Assembly: GCA_012295275.1 (NCBI GenBank)
Contig: CM022669.1
Span: 16,872,672-16,936,671 of the forward strand
Direction of reading: 5' to 3'
From: Chrysomallon squamiferum
Lineage: Eukaryota > Mollusca > Gastropoda > Neomphalida > Peltospiridae
Length of the DNA: 64,000 nucleotides
The notes beneath the pieces were generated by a model. That model was not told the DNA's origin and did not search any database. It worked only from the letters and a program-made list of their open reading frames with translations. Numbering within the stretch: the stretch's first letter is position 1; each line of letters opens with the position of its first letter. Position numbers and translations under genes: made by a program. This document shows, one piece after another, positions 51,843 to 64,000 of this stretch.

Positions 51843-54800
51843 TTTTGAGTACATTAATTTAACACGTTCTGATGAACGGTTGCTTTCCGTTGAACGTATT
51901 TGAACCCGTACACTGTTTGTATAATGTGTTAAAGGTGACACGATATTTTTATTGTTGAATTTTTCTTTAACCATTACTAACCATTTGTATGTATGTTAGT
52001 TAAAATGATATAATTTTATATTTATTTATTTTTTTATTATTATTATTTCTCTGAGAGGCAAAAACCATGTAAAGTATGTATTTCATTTCATCTCAAGAAT
52101 TTCGCTAAAACCTTTCACATTCCGTGATCGCTGCAATATATCTTGGAAACAGTTTATAAAAGAATGTTGTTAAACAGATATTAACTCTCTTGCCTGTCAG
52201 TACTTTTTGTCCAGCTTTTAGATTCTTCATTCGAATCAACGATCCGTCCTCTGTAACAAGATATGAATCGCCACAAAAGCATGATCCTTTTCCTGAGCTT
52301 ATCACCTCCGGAGCTTGACATTTCTGACAACATTCTCCTTCTTGTTCACCACTCTTATAGCAGCCGCAGAAATCATCGTCACATGCTGCCTTGGGTCCAG
52401 CTATCATTCTGTTGGTGTTTGTATCCATACATTTGCACATTGCCTGTCATAGAAGTGCGGTTTGTCCACATTAGAACACTGATATGGAATAAAATTTCAT
52501 TCTAACTAACACAGACAGACAGACACACAGCCACTCACTGATTCACGTAAACTCACGTAAACTCTCACACACACACACGCACACACTTATCCACCTAAAA
52601 CAATACCAACAATCACAGAATACGAATTACTTTTTTATGAATTAATCAGAACAGTGTTTATGTTGAAAAGTAATAACCAAACCAGTTACTGGGGAGTTTT
52701 ACTGATGATGTTAACTAAATAAAAAAAAACTTTATTTAATGGTTTACAGAAAGATAATATTGGTACCTAATACAGAATTTTTTATGAATTAATCAGAACA
52801 GTGTTTATGTTGAAAAGTAATAACCAAACCAGTTACTGGGGAGTTTTACTGATGATGTTAACTAAATAAATTTTTTTTTTTATTTAATGGTTTACAGAAA
52901 GATAATATTGGTACCTAATAAAGAATTTTGTCATTCATAAGCAAACCATTATTGCTCAAAACAGATATCGCTTTTGTATGGACTAGACAATTCTCTGAAG
53001 TACAACATAAAGAAACTGTATATGATATATACCTCGTAGGGAAAGTGTAATCCTTTTGCATCCTTTCTATCTTGAGTTTACATGCAGTATTGTTTACTCT
53101 TTCGACAAGTTGATTTGTTATTTTCTACTTTACAAATACTGGCAAAAACCCATGTACTCTATTATATTTCGACTACAGAAAAATGGTTATGTTTCCTTAT
53201 TAATTAAGACTACAAAAAAAAAACAGAAGAAGAAGAATAGGAAAAGAAAGAAAAAGCAAACAATTATTATAGTTTACATTTTTTTCTTAAAATCATTAGA
53301 TGTATAGTTTAGTACTTACGATACCATCCTGTACAGTTTTAGCTAGGAGGTAAATAAATGAGAAAAGTTACATATATAATATATGCACAAACACTGAAGT
53401 GTAAATGTGTGTGTGTTTTCGTTGGAAGAAGACATATTCACTGAAAATCAGGACGTTTCTTACCAGCGTACAAAATCGGTCTCTGACATAAACTGATGAG
53501 CCTCGATATCTTCGCTTCAGTTGCAGGATAAAAAAATGAATCGGTTATGTTTGCTTTTTTGCTGTAGTTTTTTTTTTTCTGGGTTTTTTGTTTGTTTGTT
53601 GTTGTTTTTTGTGGTTTTTTCTCTTCTTTTTTTTGTTGGTTGTTGTTGTTTTTTTGTATTTTTTTCTTGGATTTTTCGTTTTTAATGACACCCAGCACAA
53701 AAACAGTTGGTTACTGTACTACATTAAACAATTATTTCTATAAATGTGAATGACATCATCGTCTATACAATCTTTCGACAGATGCACTATTCGAATACAA
53801 TGCTAGATGGTTTAACATTCAATGGTGGAAGAAAAATATGAAGGAGTCTCTGTTATTGTGTCAAACCTGGAAACAACCCAGAACTGCTTGATGCGAAAAT
53901 CAAAGGTACAAGTAGCATTTAGCTTTACATCAAACGACCTAACATACCTCTCTTCAAACACCAGGTAACGACTAGGATGTTTTGGTAAGGGTTTTAATTT
54001 TGATAACAACTGAAGAGATTACTAAGTACGTCTAGCATGAAAACTAGGTTCGAACATACAAGCTGTCAACAACCGATGTTGATCCGCTTGACAAACGATA
54101 CAAGAGAGATCGTCCATAATTGTATCTTCATTAATTCCTTCTGAATCTCTTGACCTAATCACTCCCTTGCATGAGTTACAGACTTATGTGCAATAACTTT
54201 GTTGCATAATACAGCGGATTTAAGAGCGGATCTGGTCAGATTGTCATTTGAACATTCCGCAACCGGTGAATCATTCCTAATTTTTTTTTAACATATTTGG
54301 GCTCGCCAGACAAACCAGCGAATTGCTTCAGTACGGCAGATTATGACAATTTACTGATGTAACAAATAACAAAAACCTTAGCGAATACTGAGAAGAAACA
54401 ACGGTTGTTAGCTCTTGAGCTTCGCGTGACCACCAAATAACCAAATATCGCCTAAAAATATTAATTTTATTCTGCTCAAATCGAAGGGCCCGATGTAGCT
54501 CGGCTTATTCCTGCTGAATCGGACAATTCTGACCTTCACTGAATAAAGCTCATATCTTAAGACATTTATTCCCTGTAAATATATAACAATAAACACATCT
54601 CTATAGCCAGGTGAACTCATTTTCTTTTCTTTCTTTTCTCTTATTGACACTATCAACGAAAGAATGGTGAAATTTCTTAAACCTGGTTTTTAACAAGGAC
54701 ATTTTTGATATTACATGTGATATTTTGAAACATATGTTAATGAAATATTAACTCATATATTAAATCATGCAAGCACACACACACACATGTTAATTATTAC

Positions 54801-55700
54801 TCAGCACAAAACAGATTCAGACATAATCTTGACTTTAGCAATAAGCGGTTTATTCTGAACATTGACAATCCTGTTTGATGTTCTAACAATGACTCCAGTT
54901 TGTGGTCTTTGTAATTTTATCTTATGTCAGAACTTTCAGTGATATCAACTTTATGTCATGACCTGTAAAGTTCGTGCTCAATCTATTTAATTATTTTTCT
55001 TTGTTTTTTCTAGGTATTTTAGCGTAAGAAAATTACATGACTTTACACGAAAGGGACTATGAAGCTAGTCTCTGAGGGACAAATTGAAACATATGGAAGA
55101 TATTAAAAGAGAACATTTGTAAATTTAAAAAAATTATTTGAATTACTTACCACTTAAAGTCCTGTACAATACTGAAAATTTGACCAAATATATTAAATTC
55201 CTTTAACAAAATAGCTGTGCTATGAATGAGATAGGGGAAAAAAGCTTTCACAAAATAAAATAATTTATTTGTATATTCTTTCATGTTAATTAGTTGTTAA
55301 TTAGAGTATTTAACGATGCGTGAAGCCAATGGTAATTTTTAAAATAATCTACTTCAAATATAATTCAGTTAATAAAAACAGTTTTGTCAACATAATAATG
55401 TCAGATAAAATCTTGTCTCTAAATATTTTGTACAAGAAAATCTAAAAGAAAATAAAAGAAATAAATGTAGTAATATTAAAGTTAAACTTAATTATCCATA
55501 CAATTAGATACGTATTTGCTTGTTATTTACAATACATTTGTAATCTTTAAAGTTTCATAGGTAATCACAGAAATGGTGATAGTCCATCGGTATTTATAAT
55601 ACAAATATAGAGTTATAGAGTGTTATACACATTAACCTTATATCTAAATACCTGCAAGAAGTGACAAAACTGTTCCATCAAACAAGCTTTTGAAATACAT
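50240..55700 (-). CDS. Array copy F: secreted cysteine-rich protein with Hedgehog-type Hint domain
   Basis: Seen: seven exons, 55652-55700 (signal peptide MYFKSLFDGTVLSLLA), 55151-55171 (21 nt, VLYRTLS), 53320-53342 (23 nt, AKTVQDGI), 52194-52443, 51053-51224, 50710-50816 and 50240-50460; 280 residues, all phases agreeing. The final acceptor is AAG, because the CTGTAC of the other copies is shortened here; it still gives AG before GTCTGTACG. The cysteine-rich domain closely matches E (CKCMDTNTNRMIAGPKAACD) but differs before Hint (CQAPEVISSGKGS). Hint begins CFCGDS, and the GC-AG intron is kept. The possible 51-nt cassette exon is at 53464-53514. An intron carries a 147-bp tandem duplication. 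Intact; sister of E. Confidence 0.82.
51806..51845. repeat. (TTTA)n microsatellite
   Basis: TTTA tetranucleotide run in the GC-AG intron of copy F; copy E lacks it. Confidence 0.9.
52637..52930. repeat. Tandem duplication, two units of about 147 bp
   Basis: The block beginning ATGAATTAATCAGAACAGTG occurs at 52637 and again at 52784, with nearly identical sequence through TTGGTACCTAATA. Copy E has a single unit at about 43955-44090. Confidence 0.85.
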
Positions 55701-56320
55701 TTCGTCTGTGTTTTCGTTAAAAGGAAATTGTTGCTACTTGTTTGTAAACGTGATGTGAAACACTATCTGGAAACAACAGACTCGTCAGATTAAAAACCTT
55801 TGTTCAACAGTCAGCAAAGTGGTGTACATAAATGATCTGTTAATTAACATATTATTAAATGTAAAAAAAAAAAAAAAAAAAAAAAGCATAATTAACCTGC
55901 CATACTAAATTTTATGGTGTCGCTTTTATGATTATTTTATCTGCTTTTGAAACTTGTAGTCATGAACATTTGCAGCAAATATCATTAATATTTAGCTTTA
56001 TGTCATAAAAAAAATCTCAGTTTAGATTTATGTTGAACAAGTTAATGTATCGGTATGGATAAATATTATGTAATTTGTACCAACTTTTACAAAAATGTTT
56101 GTTCACGTCTGGGTTGGTCTTATTCAAGCACAACATGCATGTACATGAAAATATTGTACAAGAAGTTTTGCCTGTAAATGATGTTATGTACTTAATTCTA
56201 ATATGAATAGAATTTAGTGCAATTGTAGTATAATAAAATAATGAAAAGAAACACATATTTAAAGTAGATGCTGAATAAATACGTTAGTATGTAAGATAGT
56301 AGGTTAGTATGTAAGTAACG

Positions 56321-56394
56321 TGAGTGAATTGATGAATGTTTAACGACACACCAGCACGAAACACATTTTGGCTATCGGGTGTGAAAACAAAGGT
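56321..56394. repeat. Second copy of the mollusc-type dispersed repeat
   Basis: GTTTAACGACACACCAGCAC followed by TTTTGGCTATCGGGTGTGAA, as at 47121-47190. Similarity to the copy E flank stops just after this element. Confidence 0.55.
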
Positions 56395-56440
56395 ATTTAT
56401 GTGTATGTGTGTAAAAGTTGGAGATATTATATCGCCATAC

Positions 56441-56486
56441 CTTCACCTTTCAAGACGTCTGCAGTTAGTAAGAAATAAAACTACGT
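56441..56486 (-). pseudogene. Relic signal-peptide exon
   Basis: The same 46-nt exon as 38659-38703, with the donor GAAG/GTATGG intact but the start codon mutated (ATG to ACG) and the second codon now TAG. No downstream exon is in the right place on this strand. Non-functional. Confidence 0.55.
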
Positions 56487-56639
56487 TTTGTTTGTGTTTA
56501 GTTTTGTCAGATAACATACAATAAATCATGACAATAGTAAAGACCTGTCTTAGCTCTTTGTTTATTTGTTCATTCATTTATTCATACATACATTCATTTC
56601 CCTATCTATAAAATAGAATATATGCATGTTATGTATATA

Positions 56640-56734
56640 TTACAAACACACACATACATACATATATATATATATATACACAAACATATATACATACATA
56701 CATACATATATACATACATACATACATACATACA

Positions 56735-56766
<32 letters not shown>

Positions 56767-56780
56767 CACACAAACATACA
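56640..56780. repeat. (CATA)n/(TA)n microsatellite at a duplication breakpoint
   Basis: ACAT/CATA tetranucleotide run that ends only a few bases before the truncated exon of copy G. Confidence 0.93.
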
Positions 56781-56787
56781 TAATATT

Positions 56788-57650
56788 GTCGACTGATCAT
56801 TTTATCTTTGTCTCCAAAAATAACTACTCAGCTGACATGGTAGCTAGGTAAAAAGAAAGTTAAACGAATCATCAGTTTCAAACAATGCATGTTTAAAATA
56901 TTTTATTCTCTGTCCTCCAATGCATCCCTATAAATGATGGGAAGTGACAGTCCGTTAATGAAAATACTTTATGTCATTTTTTTTTCTTCTGCAGTTTTTT
57001 CACAATTATAATAATAAAAATAAGAATTACATCCCATTTTAACCTTCCCTATGTTTGTTTATTAACCAGAACTGCCAAATCAGTGGAACCAGGTGATTAC
57101 ATTTTCTCTACAAACTCATGTCCAGACGGCTTTTGTCCAGAACGTGTTGTACAAATTTCATTTTTTTTAAAACAAGGTAAAAGAAAAACAACATAAATTT
57201 GTGATTAATAAATATAGGCAGGCCAATAAAAAGGATACACATACAGAAACACGTTCGCACACGCACACCCACACACACACACATTAAAATACATTAACTG
57301 TTGTACCTTTACTTGTTCACGGTTAATTGTTTTGTGATTTCTATTTACTTTTTTTATCGAACTATTATCCGTTCCAAATATAATAAAATTGTTATTAACT
57401 GTTTTATTTGTATTTTGAACTTCGTACAGGTCTGTACGTACCAGTGACAGATTCAGGAACTCTCGTTGTGGATGGAATATTTAGCTCAAGTCACTCGGCT
57501 GTTCAACACGACATCGACCACTTCTTCGTGAAACCTTTCCTCTGGTTTCCATGGTTGCTGGAACCATGGCAACAAGATGGTTGGAGTCCAGTCGTCTCTA
57601 ACCTTGACAACCTAGGAACTTTGCTGTTAGGAAAGCTGTTTTCACTTTGA
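56788..57650 (+). pseudogene. Array copy G: 5'-truncated Hint gene
   Basis: Seen on the plus strand: the last 60 bp of the second Hint exon (56788-56847, from within MSTDHF), the complete middle exon 57070-57176 and the terminal exon 57430-57650. Splice sites and frames are intact, and AATAAA lies at 57681-57686. The cut falls just after a (CATA)n tract, and no signal peptide, cysteine-rich exon or Hint nucleophile exon is present in this orientation. So it cannot encode a self-processing precursor unless it is spliced from elsewhere. Confidence 0.85.
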
Positions 57651-58843
57651 AGAATTATTTTCACTTTTGTTTGAAATAACAATAAAGATTTTTGACAGTT
57701 ATTCGCTTATTCGTTTAAACTGACTCAAATTTGAGATAATTTCATTAACTGCTAACACGTGCATACATTCCATATATTTTTTTTCTTCCTTATAATTATT
57801 ATTACATATTATAGTGTACCGTTTCGTTTGTAACATCCTACAAGTTTAATATATACTTAAAATATAAAATAGACAGTAAAAAGTGAAAATCTATTTAACA
57901 GACACAAATAAATATAACCTGAAATTAAAATTCTTAAAATAGTCATACAGAATACCATAAATAATCAATATTATGGAAATTAAGGAAGAAAACTAAAGAA
58001 CATCATTTTATTTAAAAGATACAGGTACAAATTAAGGACTGCTGTACACCAGACGAGATTTTCGTCGATTTCACGAATACATACTGGAACGCTGATATCA
58101 TATTTCGTGAAAATGTGAAGTCACCAAAAATGAATATAAATAGATTTTATCGAAGTTGGCCAAATTAAAATGTAATCGTCATGACAATTATGATTGAACT
58201 ACTTTCCGCAGACAGAGTACTGCTTCCAGTTTCCTACTGTGTTTGTAGAATGATAGGGCTTTCTACTCAAAATGTTCCTTTCCAGTTTACAGTAAATTAC
58301 TTTATTTAAAGAAAAAAGTTCTCTTTCTTTATGTATATCGCGTATTTCAGCAATTGTTGCAAATGTTGAGACTACAAATTTCATATGCAACAGTCTTTGT
58401 AGAATGATAGGGTTTTCTGCTCAAACTGTTCCTTTCCAGTTTACAATAAATTATTTTCTGTAAAAAATGGTTTTTTTTTTTAAATCTCTTTCTTTATGTA
58501 TATCGCGTATTTCCACAGTTTCTGCAAAAAATACAATTTTCATATCCAACACCATCAAATTTAATATGGTAATTAATGCTTTTTGATTTTTTTTACCATT
58601 TTAAAATGACAGATGTTTTGGAACAATACCTCCATAACAATATTATCTAATTATTTATTATTATTATCCACTTTTTCATACATTAGATAATATGTTAATT
58701 AGTAGATTATTTATGTACACCTCTTTGCTGACTGTTGTACAGAGGTTTTTAACCTGACGCGTCTGGTGTTTCAAGACAGTCTTTCTCCACACATCTACAG
58801 ACACAGGCAGAAACAGTTTCATTTTAACGAAAGCAGAAACGAA
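57651..58843. other. Spacer between copies G and H with a tandem duplication
   Basis: Begins with the 3' flank shared with H. A 154-bp unit starting TTTGTAGAATGATAGGG occurs at 58242 and again at 58396 (to about 58550). The DNA just before 58844 corresponds to the 5' flank of copies E and F in inverse orientation. No other gene. Confidence 0.65.
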
Positions 58844-61800
58844 ATGTATTTTACCAGATTGTTTCATGTAGCAGTTTTGTCCGTGTTTGCAGGTATTTAG
58901 ATACAAGATTATTGTGTATTAAATTGAATTTCTCTGTACGTCTGTTATAAATACCGTAACACTAATAAATTAATTCCCGTGGAACACCTAACTTCAAAAA
59001 ATATAAATGTTTTGTCACAAATATCTATCTAATTCTATCAATAATTAAACAAACATTAATATTTCCTTGATGGTAATATTTAGAGACAACATTTTATGTG
59101 ACGGTGCTATGTTGACAAAATTGTGTTTTCAGTAACTTAATTATGTTTAAAGCAAATGTTTATATTTTAAAATATAAAATATTATGTTTTAAAAATGATC
59201 ACTGGCTTTACGCACAACTAAATACTAATTGCCATTAAAGAATATACAAATACATTATTTTATTTTCTGTAAGATTTGTTTTCTTGTTGTTGTTTTTTTT
59301 GTTTTTTTCTACCTCGTTCATAGTATAGCTATTTTGTTAAAGGATAATATTATCTTTTGTCAAATTTTCAGTATTGTATAGGACTGTAAGCGGTAAGTAA
59401 TTCAATAATTTTCTAAATACCACCACTTCTGTAAAGAAGTTTTAAAATCTATTTTAATATCTTCCATATGTTTTAATTTGTGCCTCAGAGATTAGCTTCA
59501 TGTACAGTCATGTAATTTTATTACGCTAAAATACATAGAAAAAACAAAGAAAAATAATTATATAGATTGAGCACGAACTTTACATGTCATGACATAAGGT
59601 TGATATCACTGAAAGTTCTGACATAAGATAAAATTACAAAGACCACAAACTGGAGTCATTGTTAGAACATCACACAGGATTGTCAATGTTCAGAATAAAC
59701 TGCTTATTGCTAAAGTCAAGAATTATGTCTTAGTCTGTTTTGCGTAATTAATATGTGTGTGTGTCTGTGTGTGTGCTTCACGAGTTAACATATGCGTTAG
59801 TATTTAATTAACACATATTTCAGGCTTCCGAAATTTCACCATTCTTACATTGAAACTGTTGATAATTGACAGTGATGAAAACAAATGAGTAATCTTATAT
59901 ATGTAGATGTTTATTGTCGAATATTTATAGGGAGTATCCGTTTACTGTCTTAAGATTCAGCTTTATTCTGCGAAGGTGAGAATTGTCCGACTCAGCAAGG
60001 ACATGCCGAGCTGCATAGGACCCTTCGACCTGAACACCATAAACCTGATATAAATGTGCGATCGCACTCATGTGTATTAATATAATTTCTCTTTTATTTA
60101 TATCCTAGCTGCGACTACTATGGATAGTGCTGTAAGTACTAAATTAAATTATTGATGATTTTAGGAAGCTATGTAAACTATTAGAATTATACGACTTTTT
60201 TTCTGTTCCTTTTTCCTTCTTCTTTTTCTATTCTGATTTCCTTCTTTTTTTTTGGAAGCCTTAATTAATTATTTAATATAACCGTAAATGAATACAGAAA
60301 GTTAATACTAATAAAAATTTACTCTAGCTTACACCATCCATCAAATTCACCCAGTACTTCTTTTTGCTCTTTACTTTTCAATATATACATTGTTCCGATT
60401 AATTCTATTTGTATTTCCTATTGTTTTTTGTAGTAAGTGTGCGTGCGTGTGCCTGAGTGTGTGTGAATGTATCTCTGTGAATCTGTGTCTGTCTGTCTCT
60501 CTGAATTAGAGACAAGCGACATTTCAGTCCATATCAGTGTTCTAACATGGACAAAACCGTACTTCTATGTCAGGCACTTTGCCGTTGTTCGGATATGAAT
60601 ACAGGAGAACTAAATTCTGGTCCCAAGAGTATATGTTCGGATCTGTACTGCGGCTGCTTTACGAGTGGTGAACCTGTAGGAGAATGTTGTCAGCAGTGTC
60701 CAGTACCAAAGAAAGAAGACAGCGGTGGTGGATCATGCTTCTGTGGCGATTCACAGCTTTCTCTAGATGACGGGTCCGTGATTCAAATGAAGAATCTAAA
60801 AGCCGGACAAAAAGTAATGACAGGCAAGAAATCTAATATCTGTCTTATAACATTCGTTTATAAACTGTTTCCAGAATGTATATTTCCATACCACAAATAC
60901 AACATACTTTTTCTCTAGCAGCGATCACGGAATAAGAAAGATTTTAGCGAAATTATTGAGATGAAATGAAATACATACTTTAGATTGTTTTTGCCTCTCA
61001 GAGTAAAAAAAAAAAAAAACCATAATAAATCATATCATTTTAACTAACAAAAAAACACATTGTCAATAAAGATTAAAGCAAAGTTGAAAAATATAATTAC
61101 CGTGTCACCTTTAACACGTTAAACAAACAGTGTACGGTTCAGATATGTCCAACGTACAAGCAAATGTTCATAAGACCGAGTTATGTTAATGTATTCAATA
61201 TTAAAAAAAACAGCTACTAAATATGATATATTTACTTCTACGTCGAATGCTGCATTTTTATTCAGTATCTTGTTTAATCAAGATAAAGAATCTGCAATTT
61301 TGTCGTTTGAGAAAAAAATAAATAAATAAATAAAAATAACATGTTTTTAGAAATGTGATAGTCCAGTCACACTAGTTTTGTGTTCATGTTTAAATCATAA
61401 AAACACAAACGTTTACTGCACCCAGTTTTCACAAAATATCCTGTCAGTTGAAGATATTTCCCCCGAATTAACTTTATTAAATTATACAATTATTGCTGTA
61501 TCTTTCGTCTAAAACATGATCCTGACCGTTTTATTAGCAACTTCGATCCTTCGAAATAATGTCCATAGCTTAACTGATTCTCTTCTAAAAATAAATTCTT
61601 CTGTCTTATCAACTACCCCCACTTTCCTATAAATATCAAATGATTAGTGAGAGAACAAAATGTAACGACCCCTCGGAAAGGTGTTGTTATTAAAATCTTA
61701 TTCATTCTTGACCATTTATCTACAGTTTGCTATTTTATTTCAGTGCAAAACGGTCGACGTTTGTTTATGAAAGTGAAAACGTTTCTGAAGCGACAACCAA

Positions 61801-62733
61801 ATATGAACGTGACTCATCAAACACTAACAACAGAATTTGGAAACAGTGTGTCTATGTCGATAGACCATTTTATCTTTGTCTCCAAAAATAACAACTCAGC
61901 TAACATGGTAGCTAGGTAAAAAGAAATTTAAACGAATCATCAGTTTCAAACAATGCATGTTTAAAATATTTCATTCTCTGTCCTCCAATGTATCCCTATA
62001 AATGATCGGAAATGTCAGTCCGTTAATGAAAATACTTTATGTCATTTTTTTTCTCCTGCAGTTCTTTCACAATTATAATAATAAAAATAAGAATTACATC
62101 CCATTTTAACCTTCCCTATGTTTGTTTATTAACCAGAACTGCCAAATCAGTGGAACCGGGTGATTACATTTTCTCTACAAACTCATGTCCAGACGGCTTT
62201 TGTCCAGAACGTGTTGTGCACATTTCATTTTCTTTAAAACAAGGTAAAAGACAAACAACATAAATTTGTTATAAATAAATATAGGCAGGCCAATAAAAAG
62301 GAAACACATACAGAAACACGTTCGCACACGCACACGCACACGCACACACACACACACACACACACATTAAAATACATTAACTGTTGTACCTTTACTTGTT
62401 CACGGTTAATTGTTTTGTGATTTCTATTTACTTTTTTTATCGAACTATTATCCGTTCCAAATATAATAAAATTGTTATTAACTGTTTTATTTGTATTTTG
62501 AACTTCGTACAGGTCTGTACGTACCAGTGACAGATTCAGGAACTCTCGTTGTGGATGGAATATTTAGCTCAAGTCACTCGGCTGTTCAGCACGACATCGA
62601 CCACTTCTTCGTGAAACCTTTCCTCTGGTTTCCATGGTTGCTGGAACCATGGCAACAAGATGGTTGGAGTCCTGTCGTCTCTAACCTTGACAACCTAGGA
62701 ACTTCACTGTTAGGAAAGCTGTTTTCACTTTGA
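58844..62733 (+). CDS. Array copy H: secreted cysteine-rich protein with Hedgehog-type Hint domain (inverted copy)
   Basis: Seen: seven plus-strand exons, 58844-58892 (signal peptide MYFTRLFHVAVLSVFA), 59372-59392 (21 nt, VLYRTVS), 60109-60131 (23 nt, AATTMDSA), 60574-60823, 61744-61915, 62137-62243 and 62513-62733; 280 residues, all phases agreeing. Cysteine-rich domain: LCRCSDMNTGE, SDLYCGCF and GECCQQCPVPKK. Hint starts at Cys86 (CFCGDS). The fourth exon ends at a GC donor (ACAG before GCAAGA). The His motif reads SIDH instead of STDH. AATAAA follows 30 bp after the stop. This is the clearest copy, and it helped define the small exons of E and F, to which it is most similar in reverse orientation. 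Confidence 0.85.
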
Positions 62734-62763
62734 AGAATTATTTTCACTTTTGTTTGAAATAAC

Positions 62764-62769
62764 AATAAA
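62764..62769 (+). terminator. Polyadenylation signal of copy H (AATAAA)
   Basis: Canonical hexamer 30 nt after the stop codon, matching the one after copy G. Confidence 0.6.
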
Positions 62770-62859
62770 GATTTTTTTACAGTTATTCGCTTATTCGTTT
62801 AAACTGACTTAAATTTGAGATAATTTTATTAACTGCTAACACGCGCATACATTCCATTT

Positions 62860-63254
62860 TAGCTTACGATATCCATCTTTTACAAGATGATGAGAAATAA
62901 CAGAGCTTCTGTTATTTTCTACTGAGTAGAAAACATTCTGGGATAAATTAAAGTACAACAGATCATCGCTTTTCGGATTATTGCTGTATAAAACAAAATT
63001 AATGGCTTTTTTTTTTTTTTTTTTTTTCTAAATTACTTTTTCTAGAAATACCCGTTTTAGATGTTACCCCTATTGGACAAAAGTTCAAAAACTGAGTGAG
63101 CCAATTTTCTTCTTGTTGTTGTTACTAAATAATTTCGCTCTCTGCAATATTTTATATTTTATGTTTGAATGCATACGTGTGCATTATATATGCGTATGTA
63201 TTTGCATATGTATGAATGTATCTATCTATTTGGCTATCTATCATTCCATCCATC

Positions 63255-63344
<90 letters not shown>

Positions 63345-63965
63345 GATATATATATATATATATATATTACCCTAAGGCAACGAACATACAATGAATATGA
63401 AGGTAAAACGTGAATGTCCTAATCATCTAATAAAACACTTTCTAATAATTCCTCTGAAATACTTGCGAGTTGTGGGATACAATACAAATTCTTGTCACCG
63501 CTCAAAGGTTATGGATATTAATTCAAACGTCAAGCACGAAAGTTCGATGTTGCACCCTTCGCCCCAAAACGGACCGTTGCGCGACATAGCTAGTCAAATC
63601 CACAGCTGTGGGTCGTACAGCGGAGATTGGCTGCGAGCGTTTGAAGTACTAATTGCTGATACTCATATCATTTTTGTGTGTCTTGTTTAGATATTAAATT
63701 AAAAATTTTTACACTGAGACATTTACCCAAATTATAATGTTAATCGGATATCCAGAATGAAGTTATTTACTGGTGGGGAGAAAGAACCACGGAAAGTTTG
63801 AGAATAATTAACAGAACGTAACAAAACTACTCTGCTCTGTGGAAATGGTTAATTACTTAGTAGTGTCAATCCTATAAAACACTGAACATTTCACATTATG
63901 TAATCACCGAAATAGAAGGGTAACACTGCGATAGACAAATTTCACAAAATAAAATATTTTTTAAA
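62860..63965. other. 1.1-kb segment interrupting the 3' flank of copy H
   Basis: The flank shared with copy G breaks at 62859 (after ACATTCCAT) and resumes at about 63966 with the TTTTTCTTCCTTATAATTATT seen at 57783. The segment between contains poly-T, (CT)n at 63262-63344, (TA)n, and a higher-GC stretch at 63500-63650 with no recognised gene. Bases 63690-63900 resemble 40990-41140. Confidence 0.55.
63262..63344. repeat. (CT)n microsatellite followed by (TA)n
   Basis: About 41 CT units, then a TA run to about 63367. Confidence 0.95.
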
Positions 63966-64000
63966 TATATTTTTTTTTTCTTCCTTATAATTATTATTAC

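Overview
This window is animal nuclear DNA: genes have spliced exons with GT-AG (and some GC-AG) introns, intergenic DNA is very AT-rich, and there are many long microsatellites, mainly (GA)n/(CT)n, (TTA)n and poly-T. The gene content and two dispersed repeats of a type I associate with molluscs suggest a lophotrochozoan, probably a mollusc. I cannot name the species.

Left third (1-20.5 kb): three single-copy genes. The 5' part of CFAP161 (cilia/flagella protein) lies on the minus strand and runs off the left edge. It is head-to-head with a complete three-exon GOLPH3 (Golgi PI4P-binding coat protein) on the plus strand. After about 9 kb of AT-rich DNA comes a single-exon, secreted, probably membrane-anchored chitin deacetylase, with a clear TATA/initiator promoter.

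Right two thirds (20.5-62.8 kb): an array of eight loci from one gene family. Each complete member encodes a signal peptide, one to three micro-exons, a short cysteine-rich domain and a complete Hedgehog-type Hint (autoprocessing) domain, in about 266-280 residues. I reconstructed six complete models: A 20544-25705, B 26335-29384, D 34785-41502, E 42023-46306 and F 50240-55700 on the minus strand, and H 58844-62733 on the plus strand. There is one 5'-truncated copy (G, 56788-57650, plus) and one orphan exon (C, 31738-31883, plus). Splice phases agree across all copies, and every full copy splits the Hint domain with the same non-canonical GC-AG intron. The Hint residues that align with the Hedgehog general base (Asp46) and with the late cysteine (Cys143) are replaced in every copy, so classical cholesterol transfer looks unlikely.

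A and D are sister copies that share 3' flanks. E and F are a direct segmental duplication. G and H are inverted relatives of E/F. B has the most divergent N-terminal half, yet its last two coding exons are nearly identical to those of A, which suggests gene conversion. Between the genes are a Tigger/pogo-like DNA transposon remnant nested in a FLYWCH-type (MULE-like) repeat, mollusc-type dispersed repeats, tandem duplications, and an odd region (28.2-28.4 kb) where a copy of exon sequence is overwritten by CT repeat, possibly an assembly artefact.
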